From contig CAISYI010000095.1 in NCBI GenBank assembly GCA_903889595.1, positions 1 through 55,958 on the forward strand: a DNA stretch of 55,958 nucleotides, read 5' to 3'. Position numbers and translations under genes: made by a program. Below are positions 40,352 through 51,400 of this stretch, in pieces. The notes under the pieces are model-generated. The model did not search any database. It saw nothing but the letters and a program-made list of their open reading frames with translations, and was not told where the DNA came from. Position 1 is the stretch's first letter. Each line of letters begins with the position of its first letter. Source of the stretch: an uncultured beta proteobacterium. GTDB taxonomy: Bacteria; Pseudomonadota; Gammaproteobacteria; Burkholderiales; Burkholderiaceae.

Positions 40352-40708
40352 TTACTCTAACAAAAGCTTTTCAGCAGAATCCATCTCTTGAAAAATTGGA
40401 ATAAGTGTGTCGACTCCACTTTCAGTTAAAACTTTTTCGACATCAGGAGAAGGTTGAACAATGACCATCTTGCCATTATTTCTTTGGACTACTTTGGCGC
40501 CCATAATGATAGTGCGAATACCCATAGAAGATAAGTAATCAACTTTTTCCATATTGACAGCAATTTTAGTTTGACTTCCAGAGATTGCGTTAAATCGCAA
40601 ATCAATTGCCTGAGCACCCAAAGCATCCATCGTACCAGTCAGATTTATTACGGTTACTCCATTTGGAAGAGTGTCGTACTTTAAGTCAATAGCCATTTTC
40701 GAAACCAA
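40352..40708 (-). CDS. STAS-domain anti-sigma-factor antagonist (RsbV-like)
   Basis: VTVINLTGTMDALGAQAIDLRF; VDYLSSMGIRTIIMGAKV with candidate phospho-Ser. Confidence 0.9.
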   Translation of the reverse strand: MVSKMAIDLKYDTLPNGVTVINLTGTMDALGAQAIDLRFNAISGSQTKIAVNMEKVDYLSSMGIRTIIMGAKVVQRNNGKMVIVQPSPDVEKVLTESGVDTLIPIFQEMDSAEKLLLE

Positions 40709-40892
40709 TTCAGATAAAATTTATGAAAAATAAGTAATATTATAATAGTGAAGATTTATGACAGTTGAGTGAATTGCTTTTTTTCAAGACAGCTTTTAGG
40801 CTACTCAAGCAACTTTTAGTGAATAACCAAGTTTAATCAATAAGATAGACTAAAACTTAAAATCAAAGTTTCATTAATTACTTAAGACTAAT

Positions 40893-43853
40893 TTAATACT
40901 CCTCGGACCCAACCGACAACTTTTTCATCATCTGATCTTCCAAAAAAGTAAAATCCTGACTTTGGACCATTTTCGCAGGTAATGCGTTAATTCTTGCAAG
41001 TTCAATATGAAGGTCATGCAATAGAATGGACCTAGCTTGTTCACCAGACTCTCGATCACGCAAGAAAAACTGTAACTTCAATTGCAAGCCGTCAGCATGA
41101 ATTTTTTCAAAAATAATACGAACAGGTTTATCTAACGGCACACCCGGAATTTTTTTAAGCGTTTCTAAAGTCATTGCCATAACTACCTGATACACCAAAT
41201 TAATATCTACATGAGTATTTATGAAAAAGGTGGCATCAACCCTTCTATTTCCATCAGTAATAGAATTATTTGAAATAATAATCGCATAAATTTGGGAATT
41301 GGGAATTACGTGTTTCGTTTCATCTTTAGATCGGATTATCACATTACGCCAAGTAAGATGCTCAATTACACCATCAATGCGGCGCTCTTTTGATTGAAAG
41401 TTCACCCATTGCCCTACTTTAAAAGTTTTATCAAAACTAATGGCAATTCCAGCTACAAAATCAAAAATGACGTCACGAACAGCCAAACCAACCACTGTCA
41501 AAATAACGGAGGAGGTTGCCAAAATAGGTAGGATGTCTCTTTCTAAAACGTTGGTATAAAAGAGTGCAATGGCAATCACATAAATAATAAAGCGAATAGC
41601 TTTGATGATAGTTCCGCCGATACCAGTATAGTTTTTTCTTGCTCTGAAAAGCGCACTAACCATATTCGAGAGGATGGCGGCTATTAATAAGTAGTTGATT
41701 AAATCTAATAAGTTTCTAATCAACAACATCCAACCTCTAGGAAGAAGCTGGGTGTAGCTATTGGTAAAGAAAAACATCTCCCAAAAATACAGTAAAGCCA
41801 AACCGAAGATTGATCCTACTACAGGAGGGATATTAATAGTCGGAATAATTTTTTTGCTGAATTTTACGAAAACAATACCGGCCGCAAATAAAAGACAAAT
41901 TAAGCCTAAAGTAAAGTTGGGTAGAAAATTAACAATGGAGGCTTTAGACAATAATCCTCCAGTTGAGCTCATAGTCAGTTTAAATAAACTGGTGGAATAA
42001 CTGTCTGTATTACCAATTGTTCGCAGATTACCATACGAAGGGACCTGGGATTCAGCGGCAGAGAGCATTGAATTAATAGCTGAATAACCGGCTGAAGGGT
42101 CAATCGTTCCTTCACGATTAATTTTCTTGTAAATTGGATCAAGTTTCTTCCCAGTATTTAAAGCATCGTAATCAATGACAAAAAATAAGTTCGATGAATT
42201 CAATTTTTTATTAAACCAGCGAATTTGAAGATTAATCGTGCCCAATCCAATATCAATCGGTTGAATATAGAATGGGAAAGTTCCCTTAAATCGAATCCTA
42301 GTGTATTGCATATCCCCAGATTTATCATTTTCAATGATTTCGGCTTTAGGCATCTCATCAGGTACAGGATCAAACATAATATCTTGGGGATCAATCGTTG
42401 ACTTCGATCTAAACCAAATATCAAAGTCCCCTTTATAAATACCCTTATTGATCGAAATATCAGAAATAGAACGCACGTGAATAGCTGTAAAAGCAACAGG
42501 AACGATTGTGTACTTCAAATGGTTCACAATCGCATAAGTAGGATCTTGGTAATCGATAACCACGGTTCTGTCATCATCAGCAACCCGAACAGGAGGTGAG
42601 TTGGACAATTGAGATGAATACGGTTCCAAACGATTATTGTCTTTGTACTGCAAGATACGTGGGGGTACGTTTCTTTCGTGTGTGACTCCAAACTTCACAT
42701 CACCACTAAAATTATTCATTGTTACGCTATCTGACTCTAATTTAGCTAACCATTTTTTAAAATCATCTCTAGCTTCTTCAATCGTCAGAGGCTTTTTCTC
42801 AAGTCGATATTTGTTTTTGTAATAGGTTGCTAATAAAACTCCAGTGTCATAACCAGAGACATAGGTAGATTCAGGGTTTTTACCATTTTTATCGATATAG
42901 TTCTGGGCTAGTAAACGCCCTTGATCGTTGCTTACATTCCCAGAAAAGGCACTAACAATCATCAAGTTATGGGTATAAAAACCTGGTTGTTCCCTTTCTT
43001 TGGGAAAAGCTGCAAACTCATGATAAAAATTTGGTTTGAGGCGATCATCAAAAAGGATGACATTTCCTGAATAGTTTTGATCTTTCAGGTTTTTAATAAC
43101 AGCTGCTGCGTAATCAGTACTCAAATCTAGATAAAGCAAATCAAACTGGACTAAAGAACTAGTGGATTTTGCATCATCCAAATTGGCTAACTTAACTAGC
43201 TCAGTACTTTCAACTTGAATATTGCTATCCAGTAGTGTTTGAGTGATCCCAGTAAAGTAAGGGCTTCCTCGGTCCTCAGCATTAATAACAACAGCAATTC
43301 TCTTGGGATGAATATCTTTTAAAAGAAGGCTATTTACCAAGCCCGACTTAGTAAACATATTCGGTTGCATTGAGAAAGACCATTCTGGGTCCTGGAATTC
43401 CTTTGGGGTACTTCTTGGAACTAATAAAGGAATCTTTAACTCTTCTGCAATCTCGTGGTAATCTGAGGAAGATGCTCTGCTCAGAGGCCCAACCATAGTA
43501 AATAGGGTATTACTCGACTCTAGACTTGTTTTATTTGCTGCTAAACCATTTCTAGTTTGATCGTCATTGATGTTTTTTATCAAGAAATGTTTGGCCATTC
43601 CGAGTGAATTCAATCCATCGATTAATCCCTTTTCCAGCAACTTGGACTCAGATTCGTTTTGATCATTAAAATTTGCAATGAGCGCAATCTCAAGTTGCGA
43701 GTGATTACTTTGTAAAAAGGTATACCTTGTCAAGCCAAGGATAGCGAGAAACAATAAAACGCCCAAAAAAATATAAACCATGTTTTTAGGTTCATATTTA
43801 TTGATTTTTAACAGATTTTTAAACCCTAAAGACGTCAATTTGTGACTCCACAA
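40893..43853 (-). CDS. Fusion: type-1 periplasmic ligand-binding domain + beta-rich linker domain + MscS-type mechanosensitive channel
   Basis: N-terminal TM, EIALIANFNDQNESESKLLEKGLIDGLN...YVSGYDTGVLLA; C-terminal multi-TM then SSVILTVVGLAVRDVIFDFVAGIAISFDKTFKVGQWVNF...GVIEHLTWRNVIIRSKD. Confidence 0.85.
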   Translation of the reverse strand: MWSHKLTSLGFKNLLKINKYEPKNMVYIFLGVLLFLAILGLTRYTFLQSNHSQLEIALIANFNDQNESESKLLEKGLIDGLNSLGMAKHFLIKNINDDQTRNGLAANKTSLESSNTLFTMVGPLSRASSSDYHEIAEELKIPLLVPRSTPKEFQDPEWSFSMQPNMFTKSGLVNSLLLKDIHPKRIAVVINAEDRGSPYFTGITQTLLDSNIQVESTELVKLANLDDAKSTSSLVQFDLLYLDLSTDYAAAVIKNLKDQNYSGNVILFDDRLKPNFYHEFAAFPKEREQPGFYTHNLMIVSAFSGNVSNDQGRLLAQNYIDKNGKNPESTYVSGYDTGVLLATYYKNKYRLEKKPLTIEEARDDFKKWLAKLESDSVTMNNFSGDVKFGVTHERNVPPRILQYKDNNRLEPYSSQLSNSPPVRVADDDRTVVIDYQDPTYAIVNHLKYTIVPVAFTAIHVRSISDISINKGIYKGDFDIWFRSKSTIDPQDIMFDPVPDEMPKAEIIENDKSGDMQYTRIRFKGTFPFYIQPIDIGLGTINLQIRWFNKKLNSSNLFFVIDYDALNTGKKLDPIYKKINREGTIDPSAGYSAINSMLSAAESQVPSYGNLRTIGNTDSYSTSLFKLTMSSTGGLLSKASIVNFLPNFTLGLICLLFAAGIVFVKFSKKIIPTINIPPVVGSIFGLALLYFWEMFFFTNSYTQLLPRGWMLLIRNLLDLINYLLIAAILSNMVSALFRARKNYTGIGGTIIKAIRFIIYVIAIALFYTNVLERDILPILATSSVILTVVGLAVRDVIFDFVAGIAISFDKTFKVGQWVNFQSKERRIDGVIEHLTWRNVIIRSKDETKHVIPNSQIYAIIISNNSITDGNRRVDATFFINTHVDINLVYQVVMAMTLETLKKIPGVPLDKPVRIIFEKIHADGLQLKLQFFLRDRESGEQARSILLHDLHIELARINALPAKMVQSQDFTFLEDQMMKKLSVGSEEY

Positions 43854-44010
43854 TGAAATGTAACTTATTCTAACAAAGAATTAAGTTAATCAAGTTACAG
43901 TCTCACTCCCTAAATTACTGATTAATAAATAGAGCTAATAAGCCTAAAGTCTTTGCTCTAAACTTAATCTTTGGCGAGACTCAATAATTTTTGAGGTTTA
44001 ATTATGTTGA

Positions 44011-45765
44011 TCAGAAATAGTAATTCCCTAAGAATAAAATCCTAGGATTTGGTCTTGGATCAGCAGAATAGACATAACTATCAGCCATAGCCCATTGGAT
44101 TTCCATACTTCCTTTAGAGAAGTAACTTCTTACCCCAAATCCATAGGACTTTATATACGAAGAAGTAGAATTAGCGCCTGTAGTGGCGTTTGCGTTCAAA
44201 CTCACTGAGCCATAATCATAAAAACCAAATGTCTGTAAAGCAGAGGTGGCAGATGGCAATTGATAAGGTAAGTCTTTACGCAATTCAAAGTAACCACCGA
44301 GCCCTTTGTCTCCTGCGATAACACCACTGTCAAATCCCCTACCGATTGTTGCACCTCCAAATACAATCGTATCACCCATGAGTAAATTATCTGAAGTGTA
44401 TTGTCCACTCAGACCCATTTGAACACTCCAAGACCGCGTTATAGGTTGAATTCTTACCCAATTAAAAGACGCCTTTGAAAAAGTTGGATTAAAACCTACG
44501 ACGGACGCAGTTGGATCACCTGCCTCTAGGGAGTTTCCTCCAGGTAGGCCCTTCGAAAAGGTCAAATTAATAATATTGGAACCATATAAAAATTGGTTAT
44601 TCGTCCAAACAAAATTTAAGTCATAAACCGTTGACTTATCAAACGTTAAGGGATTACCCAAGGTTGTGGTTTTAGAACGGTTTAAGGTAATTCCAGAGTC
44701 TACAGATAATGAATTTCCGTAAGCCTTGTACAAAGGATAGCTAAGACGAAAATTCACATTATTACTATTAGTTTGAATTTCAAGCGGGGCTAATGAAGCA
44801 CCAGGTCTTGATAAAGATTGCAACGTACCAACACTACCAACAAGTCCAGAGCTGCCTATTGGCTCGGCATATTTTGCAGTTAATAAATTAAGTCTTTTAA
44901 AGTCATCCAGCCTATCAAGTCCTATTGAACCCGTATAACCTAACGTTAGTTGATTATCTCGACCAAGTATGTGATTGAGGGTGGCATTAGCAGACCCACC
45001 CCAAACTCCCACGGCATTGGAGCTATTGTTATTGATTGATACTAAATAGTTATTGGGTAACTGTTGAATTGTCACAAAAATTTCGGAGGAGTTGGGCGCA
45101 CTACCTTGCCGTAATACCGAACTAACAGAATATCCAGGGAAAGAATTCAATACAAGTAAGGCCTTTTCAACGGAGGGTAAATCAAGTGGCTTTTTATCTA
45201 CTAGTGGATTTAATGTATCTTTGACAATGGATTGCATGGAGGAAGTTCCTCCCTCCACGTTGATTTTGTTAATATAACCCTCGACTACTACAACCCGCAA
45301 AATCCCCTTTTCTAGTTTTTGGGGTGGTATGTATGCCTTACTTAAAAAATAACCTGCTTGCCGATAACGTTCTTCGAGATTTTCTACCGCTTCATTAAGC
45401 TCAGATAATGAAGTTTTCTTACCTAAATATTTAGCAAAGGATTTATCAGTTTCAGCTTCGTCGAAAATTTTATCGCCATCAATGTCAATACCGTTTAGGA
45501 CAAAAGTTAATTCATCCAGAGCCTTTTTCACTGGAGTTTTCTCAGTTCGGTCAATCTTAAAATTAAAGTCTGAAGTTCCTAGTGATTGAACCTGATTTTG
45601 CAATTGTTTTTGTTGTTGCTGTTGCTGAAGTTGATTAATATCAACTTGTGATTGCCGTGCAGCATCATTGACACTTTGTGCCTGAGTCAATGGCGTAATA
45701 AGAGCAAAGGAAGTAATCTGTATGAGATACCAATAGGTCTTTTGATGGTTGGATCTATTTGTCAT
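44011..45765 (-). CDS. ShlB/FhaC/HecB family two-partner secretion transporter (TpsB)
   Basis: Signal peptide; POTRA-like region YRQAGYFLSKAYIPPQKLEKGILRVVVVEGYI; barrel motif VFGGATIGRGFDSGVIAGDKGLGGYFELR. Confidence 0.92.
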   Translation of the reverse strand: MTNRSNHQKTYWYLIQITSFALITPLTQAQSVNDAARQSQVDINQLQQQQQQKQLQNQVQSLGTSDFNFKIDRTEKTPVKKALDELTFVLNGIDIDGDKIFDEAETDKSFAKYLGKKTSLSELNEAVENLEERYRQAGYFLSKAYIPPQKLEKGILRVVVVEGYINKINVEGGTSSMQSIVKDTLNPLVDKKPLDLPSVEKALLVLNSFPGYSVSSVLRQGSAPNSSEIFVTIQQLPNNYLVSINNNSSNAVGVWGGSANATLNHILGRDNQLTLGYTGSIGLDRLDDFKRLNLLTAKYAEPIGSSGLVGSVGTLQSLSRPGASLAPLEIQTNSNNVNFRLSYPLYKAYGNSLSVDSGITLNRSKTTTLGNPLTFDKSTVYDLNFVWTNNQFLYGSNIINLTFSKGLPGGNSLEAGDPTASVVGFNPTFSKASFNWVRIQPITRSWSVQMGLSGQYTSDNLLMGDTIVFGGATIGRGFDSGVIAGDKGLGGYFELRKDLPYQLPSATSALQTFGFYDYGSVSLNANATTGANSTSSYIKSYGFGVRSYFSKGSMEIQWAMADSYVYSADPRPNPRILFLGNYYF

Positions 45766-45784
45766 ATATTTGGTAATCTTTCCT

Positions 45785-47737
45785 TTATTTATCTTCCATA
45801 TGTACTACGCTAGAAACAATGCCCTGCACCACTCGCTCAAAATGAAACCGAATCAAGGAATCATCGGGATATTTTTTCGCCAAGGCAATAACAGCTTCTT
45901 TTGCTTGATCCGATTCTTTTTCTAATAAAGCATACATCGCCGTGTAGTCTAAATAAGCTGCCTCAGTGATTTCTGTTTCAGAAATCGGATTATATAATCC
46001 TACTGATTCAATTTTACCTTTCAGTACAACATCACCAATTTTTTTAAAATGTAACTCAGGGACACGCTTGACCGTTTCTTCTGTACAACAAATACGCGTT
46101 CCAAAGTACTTATTGACACCTTCTGTTCGCGCTGCAGTATTAACTGTATCGCCTAAAGCTGTAAAGTCCATTCTTGAACTAGAGCCGAAGTTACCAATCG
46201 TTGCTAAACCTGTATGCACACCAATCCGAGTCACGCCAATCGGAACATCAATTTCATTTTGTCTTTTACGAAAGGCTTCCGCATAAGCATCTAACTCTAA
46301 AGCGCATAAAACTGCTCGTTTTGCATGATCAACTTGTTCGAGCGGTGCATTAAAGATACTCATAATGGCATCACCAATAAATTTATCAACAGTGCCTTCA
46401 TAACGCAAAATAATCTGACAAGCACCATCCAAATATTCATTAAGCACATCTGATAATTTCTCAGATGTTAATTTTTCAGACAAGGTTGTAAATCCGGCAA
46501 TATCCGTAAAAATAAAAGTGGCTTCTCGCTTAACTCCAGAAATACTTAAGGCTTCTGGATTTTCCATCAGTTGACCAACCACCACAGGAGATACGTAGCG
46601 TGAAAAGGCTCCTTGCACAAATTGACGTTGCTTACGCTCTGCTTTACCAATGAGCATATCCATCATCCAAATAGAAAGTGCAAGAGAAAGAGTAGGCGCC
46701 ACAAGAGGGATGAGTGGAAGTCCATAGCGATGTCCTAGCATTCCCCCAACCCACCAAATAAGAATTACTGCAATACCTACTAGTACGTTAAAGATGATGC
46801 CTTTTTTGGAGAGTCCAATGGCAACACCAAGCAATGCAGCAAAAAGAATAATAACCTTTGACCATAGAGAAGAAAACTTTGGTTCTGGGCGACCATCTAA
46901 GATTTGGGAAAGACTATGCGCGTGAATCATGATTCCAGCCATCATGCCGTCTTCACCGCCTTGATCGACAACAGCTAACGGCGTTTGGTGCCGATCTGTG
47001 ATTGATAAAATCGCTCCAATTAGGATAATCTTATCTTTAAACCATGCAGGAGGCAAAACGGCAACCGTATTGGCTGGATAAATCACAAAAGGTGGCGTCT
47101 CTACATCAGGCCTTGGTCGCCAAGCAATTTCAATCAGTTTTTTAGGTGTTTCAATCCCAATAGCCTGAGCAACCTTTCTTACAAAACCAAGCGGTTCTTG
47201 AGGATTTCCTTCGCCAGGATAAGTCCATCTAACCAAGCCATCAAATGGGTCTGTCGCCATATTGGCCGTTCCTCTTCGATTCTCAGGTACAAAATGATTT
47301 AAATAGTCCAACTGATCTTCATTCACGATGTTTGGAGTATTCGAATATGCAACAATCAAAGGTGTTTTAATTTCTTGAATTGCATTTTGTAGCTGTGTAT
47401 CTTTTACTTCTTCAGTGGGCTGGTCAAAAAGAATATCCAGTGCAATTGCTTTAGCACCTTTTGTATCTAAATTTTTTAATAATTGCGCTAAAAATCCCCG
47501 ATCCACAGGCGATCGGTAGGGAAACTGAGTAACAGTTGCCTCATTTATTGCGACAACAACAATTTGTTTATCTTGTGGCATCGGTGCTTGAAGAGCCGCT
47601 GTACGAATATCACTCGCTTTGTTTTCAAGCGTATTTAAAAAGCTTAAATAATGAACACTCAAAAATGCTAGAACACTTGCAACCAATGCAGCTAAGAGAG
47701 CTGCCAGTAATTCTTTTTGTTTTCGCTTGATTTTCAT
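45785..47737 (-). CDS. CHASE2-domain class III adenylate/guanylate cyclase
   Basis: CHASE2 (SDIRTAALQAPMPQDKQIVVVAINEATV...), 3 TM, cyclase FIFTDIAGFTTLSEKL, FIGDAIMSIFNAP, FTALGDTVNTAAR. Start at 47737 preferred over ORF-track 47806 (ATGA overlap with upstream gene). Confidence 0.92.
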   Translation of the reverse strand: MKIKRKQKELLAALLAALVASVLAFLSVHYLSFLNTLENKASDIRTAALQAPMPQDKQIVVVAINEATVTQFPYRSPVDRGFLAQLLKNLDTKGAKAIALDILFDQPTEEVKDTQLQNAIQEIKTPLIVAYSNTPNIVNEDQLDYLNHFVPENRRGTANMATDPFDGLVRWTYPGEGNPQEPLGFVRKVAQAIGIETPKKLIEIAWRPRPDVETPPFVIYPANTVAVLPPAWFKDKIILIGAILSITDRHQTPLAVVDQGGEDGMMAGIMIHAHSLSQILDGRPEPKFSSLWSKVIILFAALLGVAIGLSKKGIIFNVLVGIAVILIWWVGGMLGHRYGLPLIPLVAPTLSLALSIWMMDMLIGKAERKQRQFVQGAFSRYVSPVVVGQLMENPEALSISGVKREATFIFTDIAGFTTLSEKLTSEKLSDVLNEYLDGACQIILRYEGTVDKFIGDAIMSIFNAPLEQVDHAKRAVLCALELDAYAEAFRKRQNEIDVPIGVTRIGVHTGLATIGNFGSSSRMDFTALGDTVNTAARTEGVNKYFGTRICCTEETVKRVPELHFKKIGDVVLKGKIESVGLYNPISETEITEAAYLDYTAMYALLEKESDQAKEAVIALAKKYPDDSLIRFHFERVVQGIVSSVVHMEDK

Positions 47738-48471
47738 CACTTGCCATCCTGTTGCATTTTGATCAAGGCATCGGCCTGTTGGACACAACCTTTTTCTATC
47801 ATCCAACCCGTTAAGAGAAGTCCTTCAGGGATTTCTTTAGGAATTTCTGAAATCTGAATATTAAATTCTTCTTCTTCAATGGTGACTGTTAAATACTGTT
47901 GAGCATTTAAAAACTGGATTTTTTCTGACTTATAAAGTGTCTCTTTAGCTGGCCAAATCGTATCAACTTGATAGGATCTATCTGCGGGAATTATTTTAAA
48001 CTGAATATCTCGGTCACTGTCTGGTCGCCAAAAAACCGGTTGTGTATCTTGCTGTAAACAGCGTATACCGGGTCTGGTTACATCAATGAGCCAAGGGCTC
48101 GGTAATGGTTTAGCATCTTTACCAGCACGAATGGTTCCTACTGAGTTGGTTCTTGCATCTCTTGTTGCAACTAGTGCCGCTAATGCCAGCTTCGGATCTG
48201 TTTGGCTACTTTTTTTGGGCATTGGAGGCTGGTTGTAAGGCCCTCTTAAGGTGACAGCAACTCCGTCAGACCTAATTAAAGTAATTCGTTCACCCTCTTC
48301 TAATTGCAAAGGCTTATCGCTATCAATCGATGATCCCACTTTAGCTTTATAGCCTCTTACATCCATCACAATTAATGGCTCAGCATTTGCCACCTGAACA
48401 AAACAGAGTGCAACGCAGAGGAGCCGTAAAAACTTAGAGAAAAATTGTTGGTTAATTCCCATGCTCTTCAC
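47737..48471 (-). CDS. Uncharacterised secreted protein (FecR-like N-terminal region possible)
   Basis: 244 aa, signal peptide LCVALCFVQVANA; MDVRGYKAKVGSSIDSDKPLQLEEGERITLIRSDGVAVTLRGPY. Confidence 0.6.
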   Translation of the reverse strand: MKSMGINQQFFSKFLRLLCVALCFVQVANAEPLIVMDVRGYKAKVGSSIDSDKPLQLEEGERITLIRSDGVAVTLRGPYNQPPMPKKSSQTDPKLALAALVATRDARTNSVGTIRAGKDAKPLPSPWLIDVTRPGIRCLQQDTQPVFWRPDSDRDIQFKIIPADRSYQVDTIWPAKETLYKSEKIQFLNAQQYLTVTIEEEEFNIQISEIPKEIPEGLLLTGWMIEKGCVQQADALIKMQQDGK

Positions 48472-51400
48472 ATCGCATTCGAAGATGTTATTTGGGTGCT
48501 TACTAATTGTCGACTTGAGCCCACGCCATCTGGAGCACCATCCCCTACAAGATCAAATGCACCCCAAAAAATAGGGTGTGAAAACTGAGGGTTAGCAACC
48601 ATTTGTAATTGGGCTTGTTGCAGAGCCATTGAGGTCCCTCCTTCTAATTTAGGACCTAGCACCGAAAACGTTTTTTGCATCAGTTGGACTGTTGCCGCTG
48701 ATGATACACTCCAGTGTGTTACAAGTAAATTACGGGCTCCCGCATAAAAGAAAGCTTCGGCAAGTCCACTGAGGGCCTCACCACCGAATTTACCATTCCC
48801 GCCAGCAGTATTACAAGCGGACAAAACCACTAAATCAGCATTGAGTTTAAATTGTGCAATCTCACTGGCATCAACTAACCCATCTTGACTTTTGAGGGTA
48901 TCTTTCTCAATTTTAGGTGGCGGTGTCAGTACGAGTCCAGGTTCAGATTGACATCGTAACTCTCCCGGCAACAATCCGTGTGTTGCAAAATAAAGCACCC
49001 GATATTCATTGAGCTGCAATTTCCTTAGATTTTCCTCCGAGGCGTCTTTCCCAAGGTAAAGTGCCGGAGTTTGGCCCATAGACATAATCTTGCCAATTTG
49101 TTGTAATTCATTTGCTGTGTCAGGCAAAGAAGGCATTGCTAACAAAACTTCAGTTGGTATCGGTCCGCTTTCACGACATAATTCAACCGCTGTGGGAGGC
49201 AACTGTGGTGTTTTTTTATCCGTGGGGTTCGCAACGGTCTGAGTAGTATTTTGTACACTCTTTTTTAGTGGCGCAAGAACTGGGTTACCAAATCCGAGAA
49301 AAGGGAGGCTGGCTTGTTTAATCAAGGTCGTAGATCGTTGATCATAAAACGAAGCAAGAGAAGGGGCATGAGAGATAGCAACTTTTCGAATGAGCCATTC
49401 TGCTTGAGTGTAATCATTGCTTGTTGGTGACTTGGTAACCAAAATACTAAAAGGCAGACTTGCTAATGGCCCTGTTGGAACAATAATCAAATGTTTCTTA
49501 TCTTGAAGATAATCACCGACTTTGCCAAAAATACTTTCATACAACGAATAGGATTTATTGAGATCAAATTCACTAACGCTTCCTTGTTGTGCATCAAGAG
49601 CTTTTCTTAAACTTCGCACATCTTCAGTTATCTGATCTTGCGTAATAGGAATTTGAACAATATGAATATCTTTTTTGGTGATCAACTGTAAGTAACTGGC
49701 TTGGTTTCCCAATAAAAATAATGCAATTGCCTCTTGTGGATCTAAGTAACTTTGTAATTGACTCAATGACACAAACCTACCACTTGTTAACTCTGTGTAA
49801 CGTGGATATTTATTTTCTAATTCTGTTTGTATCGCTTTGATTTTTTCATTATGTTCTTTGATTTCTAATGTGAGTCTATCTTCAACTAACTTACTACGCT
49901 GATCATCCATGAGAGCAGTTTCCGATGCAAGCTGCGCTTTGTCAGCGTCTCTTTTTCTTTCCAAGCTTTGTAATTGATCGACTAAGCTGGCGATATTTGG
50001 ATCACTAATACGCATTTTGGCACTGGTCATCGCTAAAGTCTTATCCATAACCGATGAGCTTTGTAACTGAAAAGCGTCATACACTTCATTAAATAAACCT
50101 TGTTGCTCTTTAACAGTTTTAAGAGTTGGCACGATTGCTATTGCTGCTTCAGCATAATTAGATAATTGATCCGCACTCAAAACTCCTTTTGTGCCATTCG
50201 GTAGCTCTTTGGCAACTTTGATTGCTTCTCTAAATGTGAGGATTGATTCTGTATTGAAACCTTCGTCTTGTAATCCAGTAGCAAGCTTTGTAAGTATTTT
50301 TACAGTTAATGGCGAGTCTCCAAAAATATCACGTTGGTAATTTAATGCTGTCTTATAGTATTTCACTGCAGCAGAAATTCTTTGTTGAGCTAGACTAATA
50401 TCTCCTAGGGTGACGAGTATATTCGTTTTCCAAAAGGCGGGAACTGTTTCAGTCTCTTGAATAATCTTAAACGCTTCACTAGCTTGGGTTGCAGCACCCA
50501 CAAAATCCTCGTTACGAAGCGACATATTAGCTTGAAAATTGAGGGCCATCGCTAATTCGCCCTGCATTAAATTATCATGGTCATCCACTTGACCCGAAAA
50601 AACCGCTCCTAGTGCAGTATTGTCTTCTTCATTAGCTTTACGCCACTGCCTTACTGCAAATTTGGCATATTGCTGGCCATCTAGATAGTTTCTTTGATTG
50701 GCTGCGTGGTAGCCTTGGTAACTATAAAGCCTTGCTTTATCTTCAGGTCGGGTAGATTTTTGTACTAACCGCTCTCCCCTTCGAAACAAGCCATCTGCTT
50801 CTTCATAACGCCCATTATTACTCGTATTGAGAGCTAGATCCAATAAGGTGTTAATGAGTAACTCCGAGTCTTCACCTAGAAATTGTGATTGTAGTTGCAG
50901 AGCGCGTCGAAAGAGTGCTTCACTTTGATCATACTTTCCTAGACTATTGGCAACTCTGGCCTCAGAAAGTATTTTTTCGTAATAATCTAAATCTTTAGGG
51001 TTATAAAAGCGAATAGGTTTACCCCATATTTCTTTTAACCTGCGGGTCTGCTCGGTCAAACTGGCTGAAACATTAGGTGGTTGATTCATCGAAATTGTTA
51101 CCGCCTTGATCAAGAGCGGTAAGGTGGCTGGTGGTCCTTCAGCAACGTAGATTTTTTTACCTTCTGACCTGATTAATACTAGATGCGGCCAATTACCATT
51201 ACCTAACTCACACGGAAAAGCTAAGATAGGTGGATCCATGATTTGCTGTGGACTCTGTTCAATCCAATGCGGTTGTTGGCATTGCATCTTTGAAGAAACA
51301 ACGACACTGGCTCTAGACTGGGCAAATTGAGTTAGAGTTGCTTTCAAACGCTCATTTAATTGCTTGTCTTCCACAGAAGGAAGCTCAGCTTGACTATTGA

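Noticed and set aside
43854-44010. Possible terminator between TpsB and the MscS fusion
   Set aside because: Only a 4-bp stem (CTCA/TGAG); not strong enough to argue that the transcript ends here
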